From the NCBI GenBank assembly GCA_018268085.1, contig JAFDXE010000006.1, positions 1 through 64,000 of the forward strand: a stretch of DNA of 64,000 nucleotides. Reading direction: 5' to 3'. Both the position numbers and the translations under genes were made by a program. This document shows positions 1-8,499 of this stretch, in pieces; within the stretch, counting starts at the first letter, position 1; each line of letters starts with the position of its first letter. The notes beneath the pieces are model-generated. The model had not been told where the DNA came from, searched no databases, and saw only the letters and a program-made list of their open reading frames with translations. The stretch comes from Bacteroidota bacterium. GTDB taxonomy: Bacteria > Bacteroidota > Bacteroidia > Chitinophagales > Chitinophagaceae.

Positions 1-1745
1 TTAGTTATTATGTTAGTCAAACAACAACGCCTTGCGGCGAAAGTGTAAGAACGCCTTTAGTTGTTAATATTACTGCATTACCTGCTGCACCGGTTACAAG
101 TCCGCTTACCATTTGCCAGGCTTCAACAGCAGCGCCATTAACCGCATCCGGTTCCAATTTATTATGGTACACATCGGCAACCGGTGGTACGGGCGTATCT
201 TCTTTAGCTCCTTCTACAACGAATGTTGGAAATACTACTTATTACGTTAGTCAAACCGTTTCATCTTGTGAAGGTCCACGTGCGCCACTTGTTGTTACAG
301 TTGTGTCATTACCTCCTGCACCAGTTGGTAGTGGTCCGTTTACGTATTGCCAGGGAACGCCTGCAACACAATTAACCGCTACAGGAACAGCATTACTTTG
401 GTACACCACAGCAACTGGCGGAACAGGAAGTACTGTTGCCCCGGTTCCATCAACGGCAAATGACGGTGTGTTTACGTATTACGTGAGCCAGACTTTCAGT
501 TGCGGAGAAGGACCGAGAACACCCATTGTTGTTACTGTAAATCCAACTCCTGCTGCACCGGTAACCAATAACATAAGTTACTGCCAGGGAACTCCAACGG
601 CTGCTTTAACTGCTAATGGATCCAACCTGCTTTGGTACACGAACGAAACCGGTGGCACCGGAACAGCAGTTGCCCCGGTACCATCCAGCACTGCAGTGAG
701 TTCTACAACTTACTATGTAAGTTCAACGTTGGGTGTATGTGAAGGACCAAGAGCTACATTAACGGTTACGATTAATGTAACTCCCAATGAACCTTTTGTA
801 GGCGATCCCCTGAATTATTGCCAGAACACAATTGTAGCTCCGCTTACAGCAAGTGGCGTAAACCTGCTTTGGTATAGCTCACCAACCGGCGGCACAGGAT
901 CTCCAATGGCACCTGCGGATTATACTTCTTACGTAGGAACTACTGTGTATTATGTTAGTCAAACAATCGGCGTTTGCGAAGGTCCACGATCTGCTATCAC
1001 CGTTAACATAAATCCTTATCCAAATCTTGGCGCAGACCAAAGAGATACGGTATGTTTCGGCGAAACAGTAGACCTTACTACGAAATACGATACAACCGGA
1101 TTAACTTTTGGCTGGTTTATTACAGGCCATGAAATAACCAATCCGCAAGCAGTTGGTGAAACGGGTGTGTACCAGTTACAGGCTACCAACAATGTTGGTT
1201 GTGCAGATACTGCCAATGTGTATGTGATAATAATGCCGAAGGTAATTCCATCTGCCGGTCACGATACAACAGCCATCAAAGGTGTACCGCACCAGTTAAT
1301 GGCATCCGGTGGTGTGTCCTATAGCTGGTCACCGGCATATCTGTTAAATACTCCGGATGTTCAGTTCCCATTGGCTACTTTGGATCATGATCAACAATTT
1401 GTGGTAACCGTTACGGATGCCAAAGGATGTTCGGCAACCGATAAGGTGATGGTGAAAGTGTACAATGGACCTACCTATTATGTTCCAAATGCTTTCACAC
1501 CTAATGGTGATGGATTAAATGATATTTTCAGAGTTGTTCCTGTGGGTGTTGAATACACAGACTGGTTTAGGATATTCAATCGTTACGGGCAACTTGTTTT
1601 TGAAACCAATGAATGGATGAAAGGATGGGATGGAACATTTAAGGGCAAAAAACAACCGGTAGGAAGTTTTGTATGGATGGTGAAGGGCCGCGATAAATAT
1701 GGAAAAGTAGTTGAAATGAAAGGTACCGTTACCATTGTTCAATAA
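1..1745 (+). CDS. Partial Ig-like-repeat adhesin with gliding-motility (CHU_C) C-terminal domain
   Basis: The reading frame (frame of base 3) is open from the window edge to TAA at 1743-1745, so the 5' end lies outside the window; an ATG-like start at 303 is only an internal codon. What is seen: part of one and then four complete Ig-like units of 78-79 residues, each with an YCQ start, an LLWY core, a GGTG turn, a YYVSQT strand and a CEGPR end. A further Ig-like segment follows, and the last 90 or so residues carry the CHU_C signature (VPNAFTPNGDGLND, then a GWDGTF motif and a final VTIVQ). The repeats match the Ig-like domain family found next to CHU_C domains. Known of the family: CHU_C (type B) C-termini direct export by the type IX secretion system and surface anchoring. 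Inference: a large surface adhesin. A strong hairpin follows the stop. Confidence 0.88.
   Translation, partial: SYYVSQTTTPCGESVRTPLVVNITALPAAPVTSPLTICQASTAAPLTASGSNLLWYTSATGGTGVSSLAPSTTNVGNTTYYVSQTVSSCEGPRAPLVVTVVSLPPAPVGSGPFTYCQGTPATQLTATGTALLWYTTATGGTGSTVAPVPSTANDGVFTYYVSQTFSCGEGPRTPIVVTVNPTPAAPVTNNISYCQGTPTAALTANGSNLLWYTNETGGTGTAVAPVPSSTAVSSTTYYVSSTLGVCEGPRATLTVTINVTPNEPFVGDPLNYCQNTIVAPLTASGVNLLWYSSPTGGTGSPMAPADYTSYVGTTVYYVSQTIGVCEGPRSAITVNINPYPNLGADQRDTVCFGETVDLTTKYDTTGLTFGWFITGHEITNPQAVGETGVYQLQATNNVGCADTANVYVIIMPKVIPSAGHDTTAIKGVPHQLMASGGVSYSWSPAYLLNTPDVQFPLATLDHDQQFVVTVTDAKGCSATDKVMVKVYNGPTYYVPNAFTPNGDGLNDIFRVVPVGVEYTDWFRIFNRYGQLVFETNEWMKGWDGTFKGKKQPVGSFVWMVKGRDKYGKVVEMKGTVTIVQ
108..1046 (+). 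repeat. Four tandem 78-79-codon Ig-like repeats
   Basis: Units begin at about 108, 342, 576 and 813, so the period is 234, 234 and 237 bases. A truncated earlier unit occupies 3-107. The protein units share YCQ, LTA.G, LLWY, GGTG, AP, YYVS.T and CEGPR positions. The array continues beyond the left edge, so its full length cannot be seen. Confidence 0.85.
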
Positions 1746-1764
1746 AGAGAAAAATAATTTTTAT

Positions 1765-1799
1765 AAATAAAAGCCCAGATTCTTTCCGGGCTTTTATTT
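1765..1799. terminator. Bidirectional hairpin terminator
   Basis: A perfect 12-bp inverted repeat, AAATAAAAGCCC at 1765-1776 and GGGCTTTTATTT at 1788-1799, separated by 11 bases. It lies between two convergent stop codons and has A/T runs on both outer flanks, so it can end transcription from both sides. It touches the stop codon of the reverse gene. Confidence 0.8.
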
Positions 1800-2611
1800 T
1801 ACCATTCAATGTAGTAAATGAATTTCCATGGGCCTTTAATCGCATATACTTCACCGTGACTTTTCACAGCAACGGGCCTGGATATTGAAACAGCAATTTC
1901 ATTGATGCCGGAAGATACCGTCAGTTCCTGGAACGGTTCCGAATACAATTGTACATCGCCCAGTTTATCGGTTGATTCCCTGAAATAATTATTGGTATGA
2001 TCGCTGTAGGATATACAGAAGGAATTCCCCTTTCCGTCGCGGTCGGGATCACTCCATTCATAATGCCGGTAAACAGGATATGTGTTTGCAGGATATGCAA
2101 GATTTGCATAAGAGGTAGTGAGATCTACCGTTATAATTTTAGGCCGACGTTTACGTGTATTGATAAATTTCCATTCACCGAAATCGGGATGATTAGTTGC
2201 ACTCACTGTTCCCTGTTCAAAATCGTTGTTCAAATCCGATGCTGTGCGTAACAACATATTGTGCTTAAAAGAAACAGGCTGACTACCTATTGAATCAATA
2301 ACTGTTTGAATATACAATGCTCCGTCAGACCAGATGATCGAATCGTACTGACCAGCAACGCTGGTTCCACCTCCTATTTCCAAATGATATCTCCCCGCAG
2401 AATCTGTTTTTACTCTTTGTATCTCCCCGTAAAGCAATATGCCATCTACAGCATCTTTTAAAATATTTACGGTAATCTTAACCGGAACGTTACCACTCGG
2501 TACTATAGCCCATCCTATTGTGCCATCGTACCCAATGGTTCTCCTGTCCTGCGCCCGGGCATTATGGTTAAAGGATACTATTAAAAAAATGATCAGGCCT
2601 ACTCTCATCAT
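1799..2611 (-). CDS. Secreted hypothetical protein
   Basis: I do not recognise the family. The predicted protein has about 270 residues. I chose the ATG at 2611; four more codons back to a TTG at 2623 are possible but less likely. It opens with a hydrophobic signal peptide ending near HNARAQ, and the remainder is beta-rich with no internal membrane segment. An acidic SDPDRDGKG stretch sits in the C-terminal third and could bind a metal, but this is weak. No type IX C-terminal domain is visible, so general Sec export to the periplasm or cell surface is the most that can be said. It is convergent with the CHU_C adhesin and divergent from the next gene. Confidence 0.6.
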   Translation of the reverse strand: MMRVGLIIFLIVSFNHNARAQDRRTIGYDGTIGWAIVPSGNVPVKITVNILKDAVDGILLYGEIQRVKTDSAGRYHLEIGGGTSVAGQYDSIIWSDGALYIQTVIDSIGSQPVSFKHNMLLRTASDLNNDFEQGTVSATNHPDFGEWKFINTRKRRPKIITVDLTTSYANLAYPANTYPVYRHYEWSDPDRDGKGNSFCISYSDHTNNYFRESTDKLGDVQLYSEPFQELTVSSGINEIAVSISRPVAVKSHGEVYAIKGPWKFIYYIEW

Positions 2612-2784
2612 AATTTTTATCAAATTAAAAGTGCAAACTAATAAAAACCGATTTACCTAACGACTGTGTAAATGTAAAAAGGTAAAGGAACAGATGGAGT
2701 AATTTTTGAAATACTGATGAAGATGCCGGTGTACAGGCAATAAGATACGTTCAACATCGTTATTTCACTAAACGGGTATTCCCC

Positions 2785-3144
2785 ATGCGCTTTATTTTCC
2801 TGATCGTCCTGTCATTATTTTCCAGTTGGCAATTATCTGCCCAACAATCCATTCCGGTTTCAAAAAACCAATATGATTATGTAGTGACATTTAAAAATGT
2901 AGAAACCCGCAATGATGTAAGATTTATCGAAAATAAAATCAGGAAGATCCCTGGCGTAATTTCCTTTGAAAGCAATCGTTTCCCGGTAAGATATTTTATT
3001 CTAAGAACAAGAAATCCATTTACAAAAGAAAGATTAGCGATCTGTCTGAACAATTCCCGCTACACAATAGAATTGTATGGGCAAGGAGATAAAACAAGAG
3101 AAACTACCATCGTTCAATTCAATAAACAAAAAGCCGGGCGATAA
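2785..3144 (+). CDS. Small secreted hypothetical protein, coupled to the following P-domain protein
   Basis: A 119-residue protein with a clear signal peptide (residues 1-19, ending LSAQ). The mature part alternates beta strands and helices (YDYVVTFKNVETRNDVRFIENKI, then PGVISFESNRF, then a helix and strand). This looks like the ferredoxin-like fold of small heavy-metal-associated or ACT-like domains, but there is no CxxC metal motif. Its stop codon overlaps the ATG of the next gene by one base (TAATG at 3142-3146), so the two are probably translated together. Function unknown. Confidence 0.65.
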   Translation: MRFIFLIVLSLFSSWQLSAQQSIPVSKNQYDYVVTFKNVETRNDVRFIENKIRKIPGVISFESNRFPVRYFILRTRNPFTKERLAICLNNSRYTIELYGQGDKTRETTIVQFNKQKAGR

Positions 3145-5273
3145 TGAGGAGATTTTTACCTTTAATTATTGCTGTTTTTGCTATTCTGCAAATGAAGGCG
3201 CAAACCTTTACCGGTGTTGGTGGAAATATTCCCGATAGCGGATTCACACCCAATTCCTTTCCTATTCAAGTTAATGGTATCGGCAACATTAATGCTCAAT
3301 TCGGATTAACGGGAGTTTGTATAAACATTACTCACTCCTGGGATTCAGACCTTGAAATTTATCTGATCTCTCCTTCCGGCACGATGGTGCCTTTATCTAT
3401 TCAAAATGGCGGTTCTGGTCAAAATTATACCAATACTTGTTTTGCAGCCACTGCCGCTTCTATCATTGGAAACGCATCTGCTCCTTTTACAGGATCCTTC
3501 ACTCCTGACGGTTACCTGGGGGCCTTCAATAACGGTCAGAATGCAAATGGAAACTGGAATTTATTCATAAAAGATATTGCCTTTGGCGAAACCGGAAGTT
3601 TACTCAACTGGAGTATAACTTTTGGCAACAATCCACCGGCAAATCCTCCTGCATGTACTGTAAATCCGCTTCCTTCAAATACCTGCCAGGGCGCAACACC
3701 GGTATGTAGTTTTAACGGCTTTTGTGCTTCAACTGCTGCTACGTTTACGGCTGACACCTGGCCGGATTTGGATAACGCCTTTTGTGGTTCAGTTCAAAAC
3801 AATGCTTTTGTGAAATTTACAGCTACCGCTGCAATAATGGATTTCAATGTATGGGTAACCAGCAGTACAAACCATGATGGCATCCAGATTATGTTCTTCG
3901 AAGGAAATTATGGCGGATCTATAAATGAATTAGGTTGTTACTCACCCATTAGCCCGGGTGCTTCTCCATTTGGCATTACAGCAGCCGGTTTAGTTCCCGG
4001 GAATATTTATTATATGATGATCGATGGTTTTGCAGGGGATGAATGTGATTATATCATTCAACCTTTTCCTGCGCCCGGTGGTTTACAAATTACCGCAGAC
4101 AATGAAACGGTATGTGAAGGAACGCCGGTTCAGCTTACTGCTTCCGGTGGCAACGGAAATTATTCCTGGCAAGGTGTTGGACTTACCACAACAACAGGCA
4201 CCAACGTTACGGCTTATCCCCAGAGTACTGCTATCTATTCTGTAACATCCGTTGAACCGGGTGGTATGTGCCCCACTACAAAAGAAATAGAAATAAACAT
4301 ATCAAGAGCGCCTGTTGCACCAACGGCTACGGATACACTAAGATACTGCCAGGGCTCTGTAGCATTACCGTTAGCAGCGAACGGACAAAATCTTTTATGG
4401 TATTTTTCGTCAACTGGTGGAAGTGGCAGCCCGGAAGCCATTATTCCCTCTACAATAACAGCCGGTATCGTTAATTATTATGTAAGCCAAACGTTGGATT
4501 GCGAAAGTGAACGAACACCTATTGCAGTGATGATTAATGAAAAACCATTTGTTGGTTCCGACAAACAGAAAACATTATGCAATGGCAACAGCATAAACCT
4601 TACGGGTGAATTTGCTTCCGCCGGATATTTTGCACAGTGGAGTTTCAACAACCAATGGATACCTCCGCCGGTACATGTATCTGACCCGGGTATATATCAA
4701 CTGGAAGTAAAAGATAATAATGGATGTGCAGATACAGCACGGATACAACTTTCCAATAACAGCATCCCCAGGGTATTTGCCGGCAACGACACTATTTCCG
4801 TTGCAGGTAAACCCATTCGTTTGCATTGTACACCTGCTACCAATTATTCATGGTTACCGGAAAATTTGCTGGACAATCCGCACATTCAAAATCCAACAGC
4901 AGTAGTACAACAGGACCAGCTATTTATTGTACAGGTAACAGATGATGCAGGATGTAAAAGCGCTGATTCCGTTTTCGTGAAAACCATTAAGGGCATTACT
5001 TACTATGTGCCTACAGCATTTACACCCAATGGTGATGGCTTAAATGATATTTTCCGTGCCGTACCTGTTGGCATTGCTCATACTGAATATTTCAGGGTTA
5101 TCAATAGGTTCGGTAAAGTAATTTTTGAAACAAACGACCCATTGTTGAAAGGCTGGGATGGAACTTTCATGGGATACAAACAACCCTCCGGTACGTATAT
5201 TTGGCTGATCAAAGGAATAGATATCAATGGAAAAATTGTAGAGATGAAGGGTAATTTTATTCTTATCCAATAA
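3144..5273 (+). CDS. P-domain and Ig-like protein with CHU_C (type B) sorting domain
   Basis: A 709-residue exported protein. Domains seen in order: signal peptide 1-20; a proprotein-convertase P-domain at about 26-162 (SWDSDLEIYLISPSGT, NGNWNLFIKD, GSLLNWSITF); a Cys-containing beta domain at about 170-310 ending in YYMMIDGFAGDECDY; one Ig-like segment; one copy of the YCQ...LLWY...YYVSQT unit near 395-465, like the repeats of the gene at the window start; and a CHU_C domain in the last 95 residues (VPTAFTPNGDGLND, KGWDGTF). In this family the C-terminal domain directs export through the type IX system. There is no protease domain, so the P-domain here is an accessory or binding module. Probably co-translated with the preceding small gene. 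Confidence 0.88.
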   Translation: MRRFLPLIIAVFAILQMKAQTFTGVGGNIPDSGFTPNSFPIQVNGIGNINAQFGLTGVCINITHSWDSDLEIYLISPSGTMVPLSIQNGGSGQNYTNTCFAATAASIIGNASAPFTGSFTPDGYLGAFNNGQNANGNWNLFIKDIAFGETGSLLNWSITFGNNPPANPPACTVNPLPSNTCQGATPVCSFNGFCASTAATFTADTWPDLDNAFCGSVQNNAFVKFTATAAIMDFNVWVTSSTNHDGIQIMFFEGNYGGSINELGCYSPISPGASPFGITAAGLVPGNIYYMMIDGFAGDECDYIIQPFPAPGGLQITADNETVCEGTPVQLTASGGNGNYSWQGVGLTTTTGTNVTAYPQSTAIYSVTSVEPGGMCPTTKEIEINISRAPVAPTATDTLRYCQGSVALPLAANGQNLLWYFSSTGGSGSPEAIIPSTITAGIVNYYVSQTLDCESERTPIAVMINEKPFVGSDKQKTLCNGNSINLTGEFASAGYFAQWSFNNQWIPPPVHVSDPGIYQLEVKDNNGCADTARIQLSNNSIPRVFAGNDTISVAGKPIRLHCTPATNYSWLPENLLDNPHIQNPTAVVQQDQLFIVQVTDDAGCKSADSVFVKTIKGITYYVPTAFTPNGDGLNDIFRAVPVGIAHTEYFRVINRFGKVIFETNDPLLKGWDGTFMGYKQPSGTYIWLIKGIDINGKIVEMKGNFILIQ

Positions 5274-5378
5274 ACCCCATTTATACCAACAGATTTTTTC
5301 CGGTTCATCGCCTTTTAATATATTCGTAATTGATATTACAGCTTACTGAATTTCAAACCTTCAACTCAAAACCCTCGT

Positions 5379-6251
5379 ATGCGCATATTAATCACGCTGC
5401 TGTTTTTATTATCAGGTTTAACTGCATTCGAACAAAATAAAAAAGATTCAGTTCCCGGTGTTCCATTTGATTATGCACGGGATTTTAAAACAATCCTTGA
5501 AAAAACAAAAGATCCAACCAGTGATTTATATTATCATAAACTCCTACCAAAATTCCTGAGTGAAGATTCTACCATTACAAAATCTGAAACCCTGGCATTA
5601 ATGATCGGATTTACAGAGGATCCGCATTATAAGCCATGGGAAGATCTGCAAACCGAACAGGAAATATTTGATCTCAATGATAGTGCAGATTACCAGGGAT
5701 CATTGGATGCATCTAAAATTTACCTGCAAAACCATCCGCTTAGCTTAAGGGTTTTAAAAGAAAGATCTTACTCATACAACCAGTTAAAGGTAAGAGACAG
5801 TGCAGACTATTTTATGAACCAGGTTGATAAGATAATGCAGGCGATGATTTATAGTGGCAAAGGCAGAACTCCTGAAACACCCATATTTTCTTTAGGATTA
5901 TCAGACGGAGAATATTTTATTCCAAATGTGGGAATGACTGTTGCTTCAAAAAATACTGACTGGAATAAACACAATCATTTTATAGAAGTAATTGATGCCA
6001 TGGATGAAATGGGCACTCATAAATATTTCTATTTTGTAATTCAACATGCAAAAGATAAGATTGATGATGACATGGTGAACGATTCTAAACCCAAAAAATC
6101 AAAAAAGCCGGCAAAGAAAAAAGAAAGCAAAAAGGAAAGCAAAAAAGATTCAAAAAAAGATTCGAAGAAGGGTTCAAAAAATGATAAGGATGAAACGGCC
6201 TTACCCGAAATACAACCTGCCCCTACGGATAGCATACCAAAAGGAAATTAA
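5379..6251 (+). CDS. DUF4919-like secreted protein with lysine-rich tail
   Basis: A 290-residue protein starting with a signal peptide (residues 1-19). The central part (VPFDYARDFKTILEK, YYHKLLPKFL, MIGFTEDPHYKPW, SLDASKIYLQNHPLSLRVLKERSYSY, YSGKGRTPETPIF, DGEYFIPNVG) follows the pattern I recall for DUF4919, a Bacteroidetes family of unknown role. From about residue 233 to 270 the protein turns into an almost pure Lys/Ser/Asp tail with short KKES and KKDS repeats. Such a basic tail is not part of the family core and could bind the negatively charged envelope or simply be low-complexity drift. A -7-like box TAtaTTCG lies at 5319-5326. Family assignment is from memory. Confidence 0.6.
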   Translation: MRILITLLFLLSGLTAFEQNKKDSVPGVPFDYARDFKTILEKTKDPTSDLYYHKLLPKFLSEDSTITKSETLALMIGFTEDPHYKPWEDLQTEQEIFDLNDSADYQGSLDASKIYLQNHPLSLRVLKERSYSYNQLKVRDSADYFMNQVDKIMQAMIYSGKGRTPETPIFSLGLSDGEYFIPNVGMTVASKNTDWNKHNHFIEVIDAMDEMGTHKYFYFVIQHAKDKIDDDMVNDSKPKKSKKPAKKKESKKESKKDSKKDSKKGSKNDKDETALPEIQPAPTDSIPKGN

Positions 6252-6304
6252 TTTCTAAGCATGTAGAATTCCTGCTTTTAAGGAACAAGATTGATATAAT
6301 TAAA

Positions 6305-6330
6305 AATGCCGTTCAACATTGAACGGCATT
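6305..6330. terminator. Bidirectional hairpin between convergent genes
   Basis: AATGCCGTTCAA at 6305-6316 pairs with TTGAACGGCATT at 6319-6330, a perfect 12-bp inverted repeat with a very short loop. It lies between the stop of the DUF4919-like gene and the stop of rpsG, with A-rich sequence on the left flank. Confidence 0.7.
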
Positions 6331-6349
6331 CCTATTATTCTTAAATCTG

Positions 6350-6817
6350 TTAAACCCTGAAGTGCGCAAAAGCTTTGTTTGCTTCAGCCATACGATGGGT
6401 ATCTTCTTTCTTTTTAAATGCGGCACCTTCACCTTTACTTGCTGCTACAATTTCATTAGCCAGTTTATCGGCCATGCTGCGTCCATTTCTTTCGCGGCTA
6501 TACCTGATCATCCATTTGATGCTAAGAGAAACTTTCCTGTCCGGACGAACTTCTGATGGTATCTGGAAAGTTGCACCACCGATACGGCGACTACGAACTT
6601 CAACACCAGGCGTAATGTTTGCCAGCGCTTTTTTCCAGATTTCGTATCCGTCTTCTCCGGTTTGTTTACTTACTTTTTCCAGTGCATTGTAAAAAATATT
6701 AAATGCCCCGCTCTTCTTTCCTTCCCACATTAAATTGTTTACAAAACGGGTAACCATTTTATCCTTAAACTTCGGATCCGGCGACAGTGGAATTTTTTTC
6801 GGTTGTGTTTTACGCAT
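6350..6817 (-). CDS. rpsG: 30S ribosomal protein S7
   Basis: A 155-residue protein of the normal length for S7. It binds 16S rRNA and organises the head of the small subunit near the E and P sites. Family motifs are clear: [15 protein letters not shown]-type N-terminus, [21 protein letters not shown], and [25 protein letters not shown]. It follows rpsL by 44 bases on the same strand and shares its transcript. The usual next gene of this operon, fusA (elongation factor G), is not present: rpsG is followed by a terminator hairpin and a convergent gene. Confidence 0.97.
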   Translation of the reverse strand: MRKTQPKKIPLSPDPKFKDKMVTRFVNNLMWEGKKSGAFNIFYNALEKVSKQTGEDGYEIWKKALANITPGVEVRSRRIGGATFQIPSEVRPDRKVSLSIKWMIRYSRERNGRSMADKLANEIVAASKGEGAAFKKKEDTHRMAEANKAFAHFRV

Positions 6818-6861
6818 CTCAGTATTTATTATTAATAGCGAATGCTATTTTGAATGTTTAA

Positions 6862-7242
6862 TTATTTTTTTGCTTTTTCTTTTTTAGTTCCGTATTTACT
6901 GCGGCTCTGTTTACGGTCTTTTACACCGGCAGTATCAAGGCTACCACGTACGATATGGTAACGAACACCCGGAAGATCTTTAACCCTTCCGCCACGAATC
7001 AGCACAATGGAGTGCTCCTGCAGGTTATGTCCTTCACCTGGAATATAAGCGATCACCTCGATTTTATTTGTTAAGCGAACTTTTGCAACCTTGCGCAGCG
7101 CTGAGTTTGGTTTCTTAGGCGTAGTTGTATACACCCTTGTGCACACGCCACGACGCTGTGGACAACTGTCCAAAGCCCTGGATTTACTTTTCGCCTTAAT
7201 AATTTCTCTACCTTTTCTTACTAATTGTTGAATTGTTGGCAT
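6862..7242 (-). CDS. rpsL: 30S ribosomal protein S12
   Basis: A 126-residue S12, the decoding-site protein. Conserved loops [13 protein letters not shown] and [13 protein letters not shown] are intact, with Lys43 and Lys88 both present; substitutions at these two residues are the classical streptomycin-resistance changes, so the sequence predicts a drug-sensitive ribosome. Asp89, the residue that RimO methylthiolates in other bacteria, is also present. It is the first gene of a two-gene transcript with rpsG. A -7-like box, TAccTTCG on the reverse strand at 7268-7275, lies 25 bases before the ATG. Confidence 0.97.
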   Translation of the reverse strand: MPTIQQLVRKGREIIKAKSKSRALDSCPQRRGVCTRVYTTTPKKPNSALRKVAKVRLTNKIEVIAYIPGEGHNLQEHSIVLIRGGRVKDLPGVRYHIVRGSLDTAGVKDRKQSRSKYGTKKEKAKK

Positions 7243-7267
7243 TGTATACCTTTTATTTTTCGGACGG

Positions 7268-7275
7268 CGAAGGTA
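7268..7275 (-). promoter_or_regulatory. Putative -7 box of rpsL-rpsG
   Basis: TAccTTCG read on the reverse strand, followed by C, 25 bases before the rpsL ATG. It matches the Bacteroidetes -7 consensus TAnnTTTG except for one T-to-C change that recurs before yidC, prs and ruvA in this window. An upstream TTTTCG at about 7293-7298 could serve as the -33 element. Confidence 0.4.
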
Positions 7276-7330
7276 GCCATATTCCTTTAAAAACGAAAAA
7301 TAATATTCATTTTTTTTCCACCTTTACAAC

Positions 7331-7355
7331 AAAAACCGCCTCAGGGGCGGTTTTT
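7331..7355 (-). terminator. Terminator of the aminotransferase gene
   Basis: AAAAACCGCC at 7331-7340 pairs with GGCGGTTTTT at 7346-7355 around a 5-base loop. It sits 26 bases past the stop codon of ilvE, and its last stem bases form a run of U in the reverse transcript. Confidence 0.8.
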
Positions 7356-7380
7356 AATTTTTTAGTCAGGTGCTAAACGC

Positions 7381-8445
7381 TTAAATCTTATACATCCAGC
7401 CGTGTTTATCGGCAACTTTTCCATAACGGATATCATTGAATCGCTTCTTCAGTTCAGGAGCTGTTTGCCACTTATCCACATCAAAATGCATGGTAAAGTT
7501 TTTATAGCGGAGTTCCTTTATCAGGGAAATGGTTGCAGCCGTACCTGTACCAAATACTTCATACAAAAGCCCGGCCTTGTAAGCGTCCATCACATCATCT
7601 ATACTTAAGGGACGTTCTTCAACAGAAAATCCCATTTCTTTTAAAATGGCAATAGCGCTGTCACGGGTAACACCGGCAAGGATTGTTCCTGCCTCAAGGT
7701 CGGGAGTGATGGCCGTATTTCCAATGATAAAAAATACATTCATCGTACCACATTCCTGTACATATTTATGTTCGTAGGCATCTGTCCATAAAACCTGGTC
7801 ATACCCTTTCTTTTTAGCTTCTGCAGTTGCAAACATTGCTGCACCGTAATTACCGGCAGCTTTTGCATATCCAACGCCGCCCGGAACAGCCCGCACATAT
7901 TGTTCTTCCACATAAATCCGCATTGGCGTATTGTAATAAGGGCCGGTTGGACTTAAGATGATCATGAATTTATACTTTTCACTGGGCCGAACGCCAATCA
8001 TCTCATCACTACTAAACATAAATGGTCTTATATATAACGAGTGATCTTCTTTATCAGGAACCCAGTTTTTGTCCAGCTCAACCAGCATCCGCATTCCTTC
8101 CATAAAAATGTCTTCAGGAACCGCCGGCATTTGCATCCTTTCCGCCGAAACATTAAATCGTTTAAAATTGTCAATCGGGCGGAAAATTTTCACTTCACCT
8201 CCCGGATGTTTATAAGCCTTAATTCCTTCAAAAATCGCCTGCCCATAGTGAAGCGCAGCCATGGAAGGTTCTATTAACAGGGGCTGATAAGGTTTGATTT
8301 CCACTGTTTTCCATTCTCCATCTTCGTAATCAACCTCCAGCATGTGGTCAGTAAAATACCGGCCAAAAGGAATGTTTTCGAGGTTTATATCATTGAGTTT
8401 ACTTCGTTCAGCCCTGGTAATATTAAAATCGGCGGCAGCAATCAT
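7381..8445 (-). CDS. ilvE: Branched-chain amino acid aminotransferase (class IV, PLP)
   Basis: Transfers the amino group between glutamate and the 2-keto acids of leucine, isoleucine and valine. The protein has 354 residues from the ATG at 8445; a longer frame to 8481 adds a hydrophobic stretch not expected in this cytosolic enzyme. Motifs of the eukaryote-like BCAT subgroup are seen: ALHYGQAIFEGIKAYK, YIRPFMFSSDEMIGV, the Schiff-base lysine (Lys195) in GYAKAAGNYGAAM, ECGTMNVFF, and the phosphate loop GTILAGVTRDS and FGTGTAA. It stands alone, divergent from the HolD-like gene, and has its own terminator. No other ilv or leu genes are in the window. Confidence 0.93.
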   Translation of the reverse strand: MIAAADFNITRAERSKLNDINLENIPFGRYFTDHMLEVDYEDGEWKTVEIKPYQPLLIEPSMAALHYGQAIFEGIKAYKHPGGEVKIFRPIDNFKRFNVSAERMQMPAVPEDIFMEGMRMLVELDKNWVPDKEDHSLYIRPFMFSSDEMIGVRPSEKYKFMIILSPTGPYYNTPMRIYVEEQYVRAVPGGVGYAKAAGNYGAAMFATAEAKKKGYDQVLWTDAYEHKYVQECGTMNVFFIIGNTAITPDLEAGTILAGVTRDSAIAILKEMGFSVEERPLSIDDVMDAYKAGLLYEVFGTGTAATISLIKELRYKNFTMHFDVDKWQTAPELKKRFNDIRYGKVADKHGWMYKI

Positions 8446-8499
8446 AATCGTTAATTTTACACAAAGAAACAAAAAAAACAACGATCAAACGATGGTTTT

